Positions 1-7,280 are shown, numbered from the stretch's first letter. The stretch: DNA of 12,797 nt from CAYIFC01 sp964362645 (GCA_964362645.1 CAYIFC010000017.1:1-12797), one strand, 5' to 3'. Made by a program: numbers and translations. The notes: a model not told the origin generated them from the letters alone.

Positions 1-47
1 GAATTTTTGGCTAATTACAAATTAATCAACCCGCCAAATGTCTGTGC

Positions 48-770
48 CTAAAACACCGCGATTTGGTCTTTAAAGCCAAGTTGCTTGAGGAAGGTGGTCA
101 ATTCTTTGCCTTCGATGGGGCGCGATTGGGACGGGGCGAGATTGCCGAGTTCTATGTTCATAATCCGCGTGCGTTTGAGGTCTCGCACTTCGTGATGGAG
201 AGCCACGCACATGCGGCGGATCTGATGTTTTTTGCCTTCGGTGAGAGTAATGCTAAAAATATAGTCGTTAATGATCTTAATCTTCGCCGGGCGCGTGCGG
301 TAGCCTTCAATATCAACTCCACTTTCCATCTTTTCTTTAAACCCCGGGCTGGCTTTGCGATCAGTAGTAACCACGTATTCTTTCTCGTGTTCGTAGGCAG
401 GGTTAAGTAAGGCATCAGTAATGCGCCCGTCGTTGGTAAGGATCAAGAGGCCGCGCGAGGCTTTGTCGAGCCGGCCAACCGGGTACACCTGCCTAGCGGC
501 AGGCGGGCACCCTTCCAATTTTACCTCTTCAGTTTGGAGATCGACAGGTTTGTGATAGGCCAAGTAGGTGTAATGCTTCTTTTTCCGGGCCTCAATCACC
601 TCGATTTTGTCGGCTTCTTGGACCTTATCGCCCAAAACGGCTGTCCGGCCATTAATAATGACCTTGCCTTTTTTGATCAGATCGTCGGCGGCCCGGCGGG
701 TGGCGTACTTGCGCCAAGCCAGGTATTTGTTGATCCGCATGGGGAATAGGGGGGTGTTTTGCTCATCCAT
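48..770 (-). CDS. RluF-like rRNA pseudouridine synthase (RsuA/RluB/E/F family)
   Basis: Isomerises specific uridines to pseudouridine in rRNA, and in RluF relatives also in a tRNA. From the start chosen here (240 residues) an S4 RNA-binding domain covers about residues 12-58 (INKYLAWRKYATRRAADDLI), followed by the catalytic domain. The catalytic Asp is residue 102 in GRLDKASRGLLILTNDG. The C-terminal signature HQIRRMC...RTRIMN resembles RluF more than RsuA, RluB or RluE. The frame is open upstream to 848, but that would overlap the divergent helicase gene. The ATG at 768-770 sits just before the S4 domain and exactly where the minus promoter predicts transcription to begin, so I chose it. Two oddities: the usual KPxG motif reads KPVD, and residues CPPAARQ (about 88-94) are encoded by a palindromic element at 488-503. 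Family assignment is secure; target-site specificity is inference. Confidence 0.9.
   Translation of the reverse strand: MDEQNTPLFPMRINKYLAWRKYATRRAADDLIKKGKVIINGRTAVLGDKVQEADKIEVIEARKKKHYTYLAYHKPVDLQTEEVKLEGCPPAARQVYPVGRLDKASRGLLILTNDGRITDALLNPAYEHEKEYVVTTDRKASPGFKEKMESGVDIEGYRTRPAKIKIINDYIFSITLTEGKKHQIRRMCVALHHEVRDLKRTRIMNIELGNLAPSQSRPIEGKELTTFLKQLGFKDQIAVF
488..503. repeat. Palindromic element CCTGCC-N4-GGCAGG inside the pseudouridine synthase gene
   Basis: A perfect 6-bp inverted repeat (CCTGCC at 488-493, GGCAGG at 498-503) with a 4-base loop. It lies in frame within the pseudouridine synthase and encodes part of an unusual Pro/Ala/Arg stretch just before the catalytic GRLD motif. It looks like a short mobile or proliferating palindrome inserted into a variable loop. 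The inverted repeat is directly visible; its mobile nature is inference from memory of similar GC-rich palindromes in Parcubacteria-type genomes. No second copy was found in this window. Confidence 0.5.
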
Positions 771-799
771 TGACAGACTATAGACCTTTGTTATATACT
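770..799 (+). promoter_or_regulatory. Sigma70-type promoter for the DEAD-box helicase
   Basis: TTGACA (perfect -35, 770-775) and TATACT (-10, 794-799, 5 of 6) are 18 bp apart. Predicted transcription start is about 806, with the ATG at 810, so the leader would be about 3-5 nt and cannot hold a Shine-Dalgarno. The -35 box abuts the start codon of the divergent gene and interleaves with the minus-strand promoter elements. Confidence 0.7.
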
Positions 800-805
800 T
801 GGCAA
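777..805 (-). promoter_or_regulatory. Sigma70-type promoter for the pseudouridine synthase (leaderless)
   Basis: On the minus strand, TTGCCA (-35, at 800-805) and TATAGT (-10, at 777-782) each match consensus at 5 of 6 positions and are 17 bp apart. The -10 box ends six bases before the ATG at 768-770, so the expected start of transcription is the A of the start codon, which implies a leaderless mRNA. It interlocks with the opposite promoter for the helicase. Confidence 0.65.
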
Positions 806-809
806 CTAC

Positions 810-2000
810 ATGTATAAAAGAAACTTCCGCTCCGGACCAGCGAGGCACAGAATAGGTTCAACGCAAGGTTCGGGACGCGGACCTCGTAAACAAACTAGTT
901 TCCGCGATATTTCCAAATTTGTTAATAAGGCGGTTATTACAGAGCAAACAGAGCACTTTGTGCCCGAGCACGCTTTTAATGACTTTCCAATTGATCATCG
1001 CCTGAAGGCGAGCATTACTGCGCGTAAGTATACCGAGCCCACGCCGATCCAAGATCGGGCGATTCCGCATGTGCTCCGCGGTAGCGATGTAGTTGGTATT
1101 GCCAATACTGGTACCGGCAAGACGGCCGCTTTCTTAATTCCGCTGATTGATAAAGTAATCAAAGACAAGAAAGCGCAAATTTTAATCATGGTGCCGACCC
1201 GTGAGCTGGCCGTGCAAATCGAACAAGAGTTTAAAGAATTTACCCACGGCAGTGGTATTCATTCCGTGTGTTGTGTTGGCGGTGTGGGGATCGGTGGGCA
1301 GATTGCTAGTCTCCGTCGCTTCAATAGTTTCGTCATCGGCACTCCTGGCCGCTTAAAGGATTTGATCGAGCGCCGCGTGCTCTCGCTCCACAATTTTGCC
1401 ACCGTCGTTCTCGACGAAGCCGATCGTATGCTCGACATGGGTTTCATTAAAGATATGCGTTTGCTCATTGCCCAAATGCCAAAGGAGCGCCAGACTCTCT
1501 TTTTCTCGGCGACACTTTCAAGTGAAATCGAAAGATTGATTGGTGAGTTTACTCGCGAGCCGGTCCGTATTTCGGTTAAGGTAAGTGAAACAGCAAAGAA
1601 TGTTGATCAGGATGTCGTCCACATTAAGCGCGGGTCCAACAAGATTGATACACTCCAAGAACTCTTGGCTCAACCGGAGTTTAGTAAGGTTTTAATTTTT
1701 GGTCGGACTAAACACGGTGTAGAAAAGTTGGCCGAGATTCTCGCCAAGCGCGGGTTTAAGGCCGAGTCCATCCATGGTAATAAAAATCAGTCCAAGCGGC
1801 AGAAAGCGCTCTCACTCTTTAAAGATAGTCGCGTGCAAGCGCTCGTCGCTACCGACGTCGCCGCTCGCGGTCTTGATATCTCCGATGTCAGTCATGTTAT
1901 TAACTTTGACCTGCCCGCCACCTACGACGACTACGTCCATCGCATCGGCCGCACCGGCCGTGGCAACAAGAAGGGCAAAGCCCTCACCTTTATCGAATAA
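810..2000 (+). CDS. DEAD-box ATP-dependent RNA helicase (RhlE/DeaD-like)
   Basis: An ATP-dependent RNA unwinding protein, probably used in ribosome assembly or mRNA turnover. The 396 residues show the full motif set: Q motif YTEPTPIQ (74-81), Walker A ANTGTGKT (98-105), PTREL (129-133), TPGR (178-181), DEAD (202-205), SAT (233-235), then in the second RecA lobe LIFGRT (295-300), VATDVAARGLD (346-356) and HRIGRTGRG (377-385). The N-terminus (1-30) is basic and rich in Arg and Gly, as in RNA-binding tails. The protein ends about 12 residues after motif VI, earlier than E. coli homologues, and has no C-terminal extension. No Shine-Dalgarno precedes the ATG; the promoter predicts a nearly leaderless message. 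Family call is very secure, exact RNA target unknown. Confidence 0.96.
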   Translation: MYKRNFRSGPARHRIGSTQGSGRGPRKQTSFRDISKFVNKAVITEQTEHFVPEHAFNDFPIDHRLKASITARKYTEPTPIQDRAIPHVLRGSDVVGIANTGTGKTAAFLIPLIDKVIKDKKAQILIMVPTRELAVQIEQEFKEFTHGSGIHSVCCVGGVGIGGQIASLRRFNSFVIGTPGRLKDLIERRVLSLHNFATVVLDEADRMLDMGFIKDMRLLIAQMPKERQTLFFSATLSSEIERLIGEFTREPVRISVKVSETAKNVDQDVVHIKRGSNKIDTLQELLAQPEFSKVLIFGRTKHGVEKLAEILAKRGFKAESIHGNKNQSKRQKALSLFKDSRVQALVATDVAARGLDISDVSHVINFDLPATYDDYVHRIGRTGRGNKKGKALTFIE

Positions 2001-2007
2001 TTTGCGG

Positions 2008-2030
2008 TATAATGAGTCATCAGTACTCAT
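2008..2030 (+). promoter_or_regulatory. Promoter -10 with overlapping inverted repeat before glycerate kinase
   Basis: A perfect TATAAT lies at 2008-2013, eight bases after the helicase stop codon. The matching -35 position (about 1985-1990) is a poor match. An inverted repeat ATGAGT (2012-2017) / ACTCAT (2025-2030) with a 7-base spacer overlaps the -10 edge and the expected start of transcription at about 2020, where an operator or a 5' RNA hairpin would act. The -10 is clear; regulation by the repeat is inference. Confidence 0.5.
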
Positions 2031-2084
2031 AAGGTCAAAAATTATGATCAACTAGTAAGCTCGTCATCGCTACGAGAGTTAGCG

Positions 2085-3335
2085 TTGGAAGTTATTGATG
2101 CGGGCTTGCAGGCGATAAATACCGAAGCGGTAATTAAATCTCAAGTTAGTTTCGATAGTCATAGTAATGTTTTAAAAATTAAGGATCGCACTTATACACT
2201 TAGTCCGACGGCGAAACTGGTGGTGGTGGCGATTGGCAAGTGTGCTAATGATGCCGCCTTCGCCCTCGAATCTATTTTGGGCGAGCGGATTACTTCTGGC
2301 GTGGCAATCGACATTTTTTGCGATGAGCGGCTAAAACGGATTAAAAGTTGCGAAGGAGACCACCCCTTCCCTAGTGAGCGCAACATTGATGCTACGGCTC
2401 AACTCATTAGAGAACTCGAAGGTTTAAGTGCGGATGATTTTGTCTTAGCCGTTATTTCGGGTGGTGGCTCTACTCTCTTGTGCCAGCCAAACAACTTTAC
2501 CTGTATTCAAGAAGCGGACTTACTAAAACAACTTTTTAAACAGGGCGCCGCGATCGGGCAGATTAATACCGTGCGCAAACATCTTTCGCTGGCTCGGGGC
2601 GGCCACCTCGCGCGTTACGCTTATCCAGCTCGAGTGGTGGGTCTAATTTTTTCTGATGTCCCCGGTGATGATCTAACCTCGATTGCTTCTGGACCAACGG
2701 TGTTAGATACGAGTACTAAGCTGGATGCCGCCGCCGTTCTGGACAAATACAATGTTGGCGGTGGATTGGCCAACTTCTCGTCCGAGCATTTGCTCGAGAC
2801 ACCGAAAGAGCAAAAATATTTTGCTAAGGTCGAGAACATTCTTTTGGTTTCCAATACTCGGGCGCTTGAAGCAATGGCGGCCGTGGGTGCCAAGCATGGT
2901 TATAAAACGGAATCGTGTTCAACCTGTCTAACCGGCGAAGCGCGGCAGGTGGGTGTGCAAATTGCCGAAGCAATTAACACCGCCGCGTCTGGTTCGCTAA
3001 TGCTCTACGGCGGAGAAACGACGGTGGTGGTGAGGGGCAACGGCCGTGGTGGCCGGAATCAAGAGTTGGCCCTGGCCGCCCTCCAAATAATTGCTGACGA
3101 CGCACTGGTCGTGTCGTTTGCTTCCGATGGAGTTGATAACTCTAATCACGCCGGTGGCGTTAGTGATATAATTACCAAACACAAGGTGACCGAACTTGGC
3201 CTTGATCCCCAGTCTTTCTTAGACGCCAACAATTCCTACGATTTTTTTAATCAGACCGGCGATTACATTTTAAGCGGACCGACTGGATCTAACGTTTCGG
3301 ATTTAATGTTTGCAATTAAAGAAAAAGTAAAATAG
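2085..3335 (+). CDS. Glycerate 2-kinase, GckA/TtuD (MOFRL) type
   Basis: Phosphorylates D-glycerate with ATP; members of this family (DUF4147 plus MOFRL) yield 2-phosphoglycerate. Conserved blocks, numbered from the TTG at 2085: GDHPFP (91-96), SGGGSTLL (125-132), NTVRKHLSLARGG (161-173), SDVPGDDLTSIASGPT (190-205), GGETTVVVRGNGRGGRNQE (309-327), ASDGVDN (346-352) and GPTGSNVSDL (398-407). The start is uncertain. TTG 2085 is the first usable start codon, but the frame is open back to 2016 and the preceding codons read KNYDQL...LRELAL, which resembles the normal N-terminus of the family. No ATG, GTG or TTG lies there in frame. An AAGG at 2031-2034 precedes an ATG at 2044 that is out of frame and closes after three codons. 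It heads an apparent operon with ppsA (9-nt gap) and eno, whose enzymes consume its product. Confidence 0.9.
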   Translation: MEVIDAGLQAINTEAVIKSQVSFDSHSNVLKIKDRTYTLSPTAKLVVVAIGKCANDAAFALESILGERITSGVAIDIFCDERLKRIKSCEGDHPFPSERNIDATAQLIRELEGLSADDFVLAVISGGGSTLLCQPNNFTCIQEADLLKQLFKQGAAIGQINTVRKHLSLARGGHLARYAYPARVVGLIFSDVPGDDLTSIASGPTVLDTSTKLDAAAVLDKYNVGGGLANFSSEHLLETPKEQKYFAKVENILLVSNTRALEAMAAVGAKHGYKTESCSTCLTGEARQVGVQIAEAINTAASGSLMLYGGETTVVVRGNGRGGRNQELALAALQIIADDALVVSFASDGVDNSNHAGGVSDIITKHKVTELGLDPQSFLDANNSYDFFNQTGDYILSGPTGSNVSDLMFAIKEKVK

Positions 3336-3344
3336 TTAATTAAC

Positions 3345-5768
3345 ATGAATAACGAACCTTATATTTTATGGTTTGACCAAATAAGTTTTGATCAGTTACC
3401 GCTGGTGGGTGGCAAGAACGCCTCACTCGGCGTGATGTACCGCGATCTGCGGCCGAAGGGGATTAATCTCGCTAATGGTTTTGCCGTTACAACAGCTGGC
3501 TACCGTCACTTCCTAAATTATTCTAATCTCCCCGACAAAATCCAGGCGGCCGTGGATCAACTTGATACTAAAGATCTTAAGTCGCTCCAGCATGCCGGTA
3601 AAACGATTCGCGGCCTTATTGTTGATTCGCCCATGCCGGATGATCTAGCTCAAGAAATTTTGCGTAACTATCACGATCTTGGTCATGCTTACGGGGAGGA
3701 AAATACCGACACGGCCGTACGTTCGTCGGCCACGGCTGAAGATTTGCCCGGTGCCTCCTTCGCCGGTCAGCAGGAAACTTACTTAAATATTAGTGGTGAT
3801 GAAAACTTACTATTGTCGGTGCGCAAATGTTTTGCCTCTCTCTTTACCGATCGGGCGATCTCCTACCGGGCTGATAAAAAATTTGGTCAAACCGATATTG
3901 GTCTTTCAGTGGCGGTGCAAAAGATGGTGCGGAGCGATTTGGCCGCGAGTGGTATTGCTTTTACTCTTGATACGGAAACTGGTTTTGACAAAGTTGTTAC
4001 TATTAACGGCGTTTATGGTTTGGGCGAGCTAATTGTGCAAGGAGCCGTTACACCGGACGAGTTCACGGTTTTTAAACCAACCCTCGAGCTCGGCGTGGGC
4101 GCCATCTTGAGCAAAACGCTCGGAATTAAAAATCGCAAAATGGTGTACGGTACGCCGCATACAGCAATAGAGAAGGTGTCTAAGGCTGAACAAGAATCTT
4201 ATTGCTTGAGTGATGACGAGATTGTAACGCTCGCGCGCTGGTGTGTGGAAGTAGAGAAGTATTATTCGGCCCGTCGTGGTCGTTACCAACCTATGGACAT
4301 TGAGTGGGCTAAAGATGGTAAGTCTAATCAACTATTTATTGTGCAGGCGCGGCCGGAGACGATCCACTCCGAGGCCGATAAAACGGCTTATGACGAGTAC
4401 CGACTTAAGGGCAAAGGGCGCGTCGTGGTGGAAGGCGCGGCTGTGGGCATGGCTATTACTACCGGCAAGATCCGGGTCATTAAAGATACGAAAAAATTAG
4501 GCCAATTCGAAGCGGGCGAGATTTTGGTCACAGAGATTACCGATCCGGACTGGGAGCCGATTATGAAGATTGCCAAAGCGATTATTACCGAGCGCGGTGG
4601 TCGCACGAGTCACGCGGCCATCATTTCGCGGGAGTTGGGCATCCCGTGTGTCGTTGGTGCCGCCGGCGCAACGAAGAAGTTGGCGCGCGGTCAGGAGGTC
4701 ACAGTAGATTGTTCTTCCGGTAAGCAAGGTGTGGTTTACGACGGCACGCTCGAGTTTGAGAAGTTAACGAATCATCTCGATCAAATCCCCAAAACGAAAA
4801 CGAAGGTCATGATTAATATCGGCGCGCCGTCGGAGGCGTTTAAAAATCACTATTTGCCGGTGAGTGGTGTGGGGTTGGGCCGTTTGGAATTTATAATCAA
4901 TTCATACATCAAGATCCATCCCAAAGCCTTGATCGATTACCCTGAACTAAAGAAAAGTCGTGCGACCGCCGATCGCGCGTTGGTTAAAAAGATTGAGGCC
5001 TTAACGGTGGGCGAGAGCAATAAGACGGCTTACTATGTTAACGAGTTGGCCGAAGGAATCGCCAAGATCGCGGCCGCCTTTTACCCTAATCCGGTTATTA
5101 TCCGCTTCTCGGACTTTAAAACTAATGAGTACAGTAAGTTGATTGGCGGTGAACGCTATGAGCCGAAGGAGGAGAATCCGATGCTCGGTTGGCGCGGCGC
5201 TTCGCGCTACTACCACCCAGACTTTGCCGCCGCTTTTGCGCTGGAGTGCCAAGCCATGTGGAAGGTGCGGACAGTGATGGGTTTGCATAACGTAATCCCG
5301 ATGATTCCGTTTTGCCGGACTGTTGATGAAGGTAAGCAAGTCTTGGGGCAAATGTCGGCTTGGGGTCTTGATCGGGCGAATGATAAGGGATTGAAAATTT
5401 ATATGATGGCCGAGATTCCATCTAATATTATTGAAGCCGGAGCTTTTCTCGATATCTTCGACGGCTTTTCGATTGGCTCTAATGATCTGACACAGTTAGT
5501 GCTCGGCCTCGATCGCGACTCGGCACTAGTGGCCCCAATTGCGAACGAAAAGCATCCGGCGGTAATGAAGATGATTAGTGATGTAATTGCCGTGGCGCGG
5601 GCGAAAAATAAATATATTGGTATCTGCGGCCAAGCGCCATCTGACCACCCGGACTTTGCTCAGTTTCTTGTGGAGCGGGGGATTGAGAGCATTTCGCTCA
5701 ACCCAGACACTATTTTAAAAACGATAATTTCGATCAACGAAGTTGAAAATAGAGTCACTAACGGCTAA
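3345..5768 (+). CDS. ppsA: Phosphoenolpyruvate synthase (pyruvate, water dikinase)
   Basis: Interconverts pyruvate + ATP with PEP + AMP + phosphate in the cytoplasm through a phosphohistidine carrier. At 807 residues it matches the family (E. coli about 790). Domain order is normal: the N-terminal nucleotide-binding domain (about 15-345) with RSSATAEDLPGASFAG (126-141), YGLGELIVQGAVTPDEF (224-240) and IVQARPET (332-339); the swivelling domain (about 360-470) with phosphorylated His423 in GGRTSHAAIISRELGIP; and the C-terminal PEP/pyruvate barrel with GSNDLTQLVLGLDRDS (711-726) and GICGQAPSDHPD, where Cys761 is the expected acid/base. ATG 3345 follows the glycerate kinase stop by 9 nt with no Shine-Dalgarno, which suggests coupled translation. 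No pyruvate kinase gene is visible here. PPS may run in the ATP-forming direction, as proposed for some anaerobes, but direction cannot be read from sequence. Confidence 0.96.
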   Translation: MNNEPYILWFDQISFDQLPLVGGKNASLGVMYRDLRPKGINLANGFAVTTAGYRHFLNYSNLPDKIQAAVDQLDTKDLKSLQHAGKTIRGLIVDSPMPDDLAQEILRNYHDLGHAYGEENTDTAVRSSATAEDLPGASFAGQQETYLNISGDENLLLSVRKCFASLFTDRAISYRADKKFGQTDIGLSVAVQKMVRSDLAASGIAFTLDTETGFDKVVTINGVYGLGELIVQGAVTPDEFTVFKPTLELGVGAILSKTLGIKNRKMVYGTPHTAIEKVSKAEQESYCLSDDEIVTLARWCVEVEKYYSARRGRYQPMDIEWAKDGKSNQLFIVQARPETIHSEADKTAYDEYRLKGKGRVVVEGAAVGMAITTGKIRVIKDTKKLGQFEAGEILVTEITDPDWEPIMKIAKAIITERGGRTSHAAIISRELGIPCVVGAAGATKKLARGQEVTVDCSSGKQGVVYDGTLEFEKLTNHLDQIPKTKTKVMINIGAPSEAFKNHYLPVSGVGLGRLEFIINSYIKIHPKALIDYPELKKSRATADRALVKKIEALTVGESNKTAYYVNELAEGIAKIAAAFYPNPVIIRFSDFKTNEYSKLIGGERYEPKEENPMLGWRGASRYYHPDFAAAFALECQAMWKVRTVMGLHNVIPMIPFCRTVDEGKQVLGQMSAWGLDRANDKGLKIYMMAEIPSNIIEAGAFLDIFDGFSIGSNDLTQLVLGLDRDSALVAPIANEKHPAVMKMISDVIAVARAKNKYIGICGQAPSDHPDFAQFLVERGIESISLNPDTILKTIISINEVENRVTNG

Positions 5769-6921
5769 GAAGATATTAGATTCTCGCGATCAATGGACGG
5801 TGGCGGCCGAAATTGTTTTGGATGATGGCACTCGCGCGACGGCTTCGGTGCCAGCCGGCAAGAGTGTGGGGTCAAAAGAAGACAAGACGGTTAGTGCTGA
5901 TTTAGCCGTGCAAAATATTGAGCAAATAATCGCGCCGGTTTTAAAAGGATTTGATATTTTGGATCAGGAAAAGTTAGATGATAAGTTAATCGAGTTAGAT
6001 GGCACGACTGATAAATCTAAATTGGGCGCCAATGCTATTTTAGCCGTCTCACTCGTGACCGCGCGAGTGGCCGCGCACGCACTCAACATTCCACTTTGGA
6101 AACACATCAATAATCTCGCGGGGGGTGAAGTGCAGATGCCGCGCTTACTCGTCAATTTAATAAATGGCGGGGCGCACAGTGGGAGTAGTTTGCCGTTTCA
6201 AGAATATTTAATAATCCCGGACACGCGCGAGATGAGTCAGGCGGTAGAGATAGCTCACCAGTTTTATGAGGCGCTCAAAAATGTTTTGGTGGAGAAGTTG
6301 GGGTCAGAGGCGGTGGGAGTGGGGGATGAAGGCGGTTTTGCCCCCAATTTAAGTGATAATTCGGCTCCTTTTGCGCTTTTTAACGAAGTAATTAGTAAAT
6401 TGGAGCCAAAAAGTGGGGTAAAGATCAATTTTGGCCTCGATGCGGCGGCCAATAATCTTAAACTTAGCAATCTAGAGCTAAAAACTTTTTATAATAAGAT
6501 TTTTACAGACTTTCCAATTACTTACTTAGAAGATCCGTTTGGCGAAACTGATCTGCAATCGTTTAACGAACTATTGGCCCAGTATGGAGCGCGGGCCAAG
6601 ATTGTGGGTGATGATCTCACGACGACTGATCCACAAATTATTGCCGATCCTAAATTAAAACAAGCCATCAACGGCGTGATTATCAAACCTAATCAAATCG
6701 GCACACTAACCGAAACCTTGGCCGCCGTTAGGCAGGCGCGAATTAATGGTTGGGGAGTGTTTGTGTCGCACCGCTCGGGGGAGACCAACGACACCTTTAT
6801 CGCCGATCTCGCTTGCGCCGTCGCCGCCGATGGCTTTAAACTCGGCGCGCCCGCGCGCGGCGAACGCGTCGCCAAATACAACCGCCTCCTCGAAATCGAA
6901 CACGAAGTTTCGAGCACTTGA
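5743..6921 (+). CDS. eno: Enolase, short divergent form
   Basis: Dehydrates 2-phosphoglycerate to PEP. The start is TTG at 5743, inside the end of ppsA (26-nt overlap). No other Met occurs before residue 132, and KIESLTAKKILDSR aligns with the enolase N-terminus. Active-site residues look intact: GGAHSG (142-147), Glu153 in FQEY, GDEGGFAPN (194-202) with the general-acid Glu, metal ligands Asp233, Glu263 in LEDPF and Asp290 in VGDDLT, Lys315 in IIKPNQIG, and SHRSGET (342-348). It is short: 392 residues against about 430. The normally near-invariant DSRGNPT is DSRDQWT, the mobile loop SGASTG is AGKSVG (the Ser that ligates the second Mg is kept), and the ELRDGD stretch after the loop and a hairpin near residue 238 are missing. 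Function is likely retained; reduced or altered kinetics are possible. Confidence 0.93.
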   Translation: MKIESLTAKKILDSRDQWTVAAEIVLDDGTRATASVPAGKSVGSKEDKTVSADLAVQNIEQIIAPVLKGFDILDQEKLDDKLIELDGTTDKSKLGANAILAVSLVTARVAAHALNIPLWKHINNLAGGEVQMPRLLVNLINGGAHSGSSLPFQEYLIIPDTREMSQAVEIAHQFYEALKNVLVEKLGSEAVGVGDEGGFAPNLSDNSAPFALFNEVISKLEPKSGVKINFGLDAAANNLKLSNLELKTFYNKIFTDFPITYLEDPFGETDLQSFNELLAQYGARAKIVGDDLTTTDPQIIADPKLKQAINGVIIKPNQIGTLTETLAAVRQARINGWGVFVSHRSGETNDTFIADLACAVAADGFKLGAPARGERVAKYNRLLEIEHEVSST

Positions 6922-6946
6922 CTTTTGTACCACTTTCGTGTACATT
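6918..6946 (+). promoter_or_regulatory. Promoter for the small zinc-ribbon membrane protein
   Basis: TTGACT (-35, 6918-6923, 5 of 6) and TACATT (-10, 6941-6946, 4 of 6) are spaced by 17 bp. The -35 box contains the enolase stop codon TGA (6919-6921). Predicted transcription start is about 6953, giving a leader of about 70 nt before ATG 7022. Confidence 0.5.
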
Positions 6947-7021
6947 GCGGATAGAAAAGTGATGGTCGTATTTGGTCATGTGATCTAATTCGGCCGTGTA
7001 AATAAAATAGGGAGATGAGAA

Positions 7022-7207
7022 ATGGGAGAAGAAATATATCTCGGAGTTTCTGGGATTTTTATCGTTGGTGTGGTTGTTGGTATGTTGGTTATATGGCATG
7101 AAAGCACACCCCGGATTTCTGGCTCAAGTTCTAGTTGCAGTTGCGGGTGGAACGCCATTGATCCAAACTGGAAGTTCTGCGGCGCATGCGGTAAAGCGCG
7201 AGAGTAA
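7022..7207 (+). CDS. Small membrane protein with zinc-ribbon-like C-terminus
   Basis: A 61-residue protein of unknown function. One hydrophobic helix spans about residues 5-25 (IYLGVSGIFIVGVVVGMLVI), followed by a Ser-rich linker and a tail with four cysteines: C39-x-C41 and C53-x-x-C56 within CSCGW...FCGACGK. This resembles a short zinc ribbon, with one residue fewer than usual in the first knuckle. The start is well supported: AGGGAG at 7009-7014 lies 7 nt before ATG 7022 and is the only strong Shine-Dalgarno in the window. The gene has its own promoter at the end of eno and a hairpin terminator 37 nt after its stop, so it is probably a single-gene transcript. Zinc binding is inferred from the cysteine spacing, and the role of the protein is unknown. 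Confidence 0.72.
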   Translation: MGEEIYLGVSGIFIVGVVVGMLVIWHESTPRISGSSSSCSCGWNAIDPNWKFCGACGKARE

Positions 7208-7230
7208 CCTGTCAACACTCGATGTTGGCG

Positions 7231-7280
7231 GTCAACAAAACCCAAAGAGCGACCAGGGATGGCCGCTCTTTTTTAGTGTC
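7231..7280. repeat. Terminator-bearing direct repeat, copy 1
   Basis: A 50-base segment repeated almost exactly at 8032-8080. It differs by two substitutions after GTCAACAAAAC, one extra G in the hairpin loop, and the last base. Both copies contain the same imperfect 12-bp hairpin followed by T6 and AGTGT. The two copies flank the S51 peptidase gene in direct orientation. Confidence 0.85.
7244..7274 (+). terminator. Rho-independent terminator after the small membrane protein
   Basis: AAAGAGCGACCA (7244-7255) pairs with TGGCCGCTCTTT (7260-7271), giving 12 pairs with a single A-C mismatch, a GGGA loop, and a T run from 7269 to 7274. It follows the 61-residue gene by 37 nt. Confidence 0.85.

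Noticed and set aside
9..40. Inverted repeat at the left edge as terminator for the pseudouridine synthase
   Set aside because: Only a 5-bp AT stem (TAATT-ACA-AATTA) plus weak outer pairing, and no T run on the minus strand.
771..848. Longer N-terminus for the pseudouridine synthase, starting at 848
   Set aside because: It would overlap the divergent helicase gene and both promoters. The ATG at 768-770 fits the S4 domain boundary and the promoter spacing.
6919..6921. Possible recoded TGA (Gly) as in Gracilibacteria
   Set aside because: Enolase ends naturally here after its conserved C-terminus, and the S51 peptidase also ends in TGA, so the codon works as a stop.
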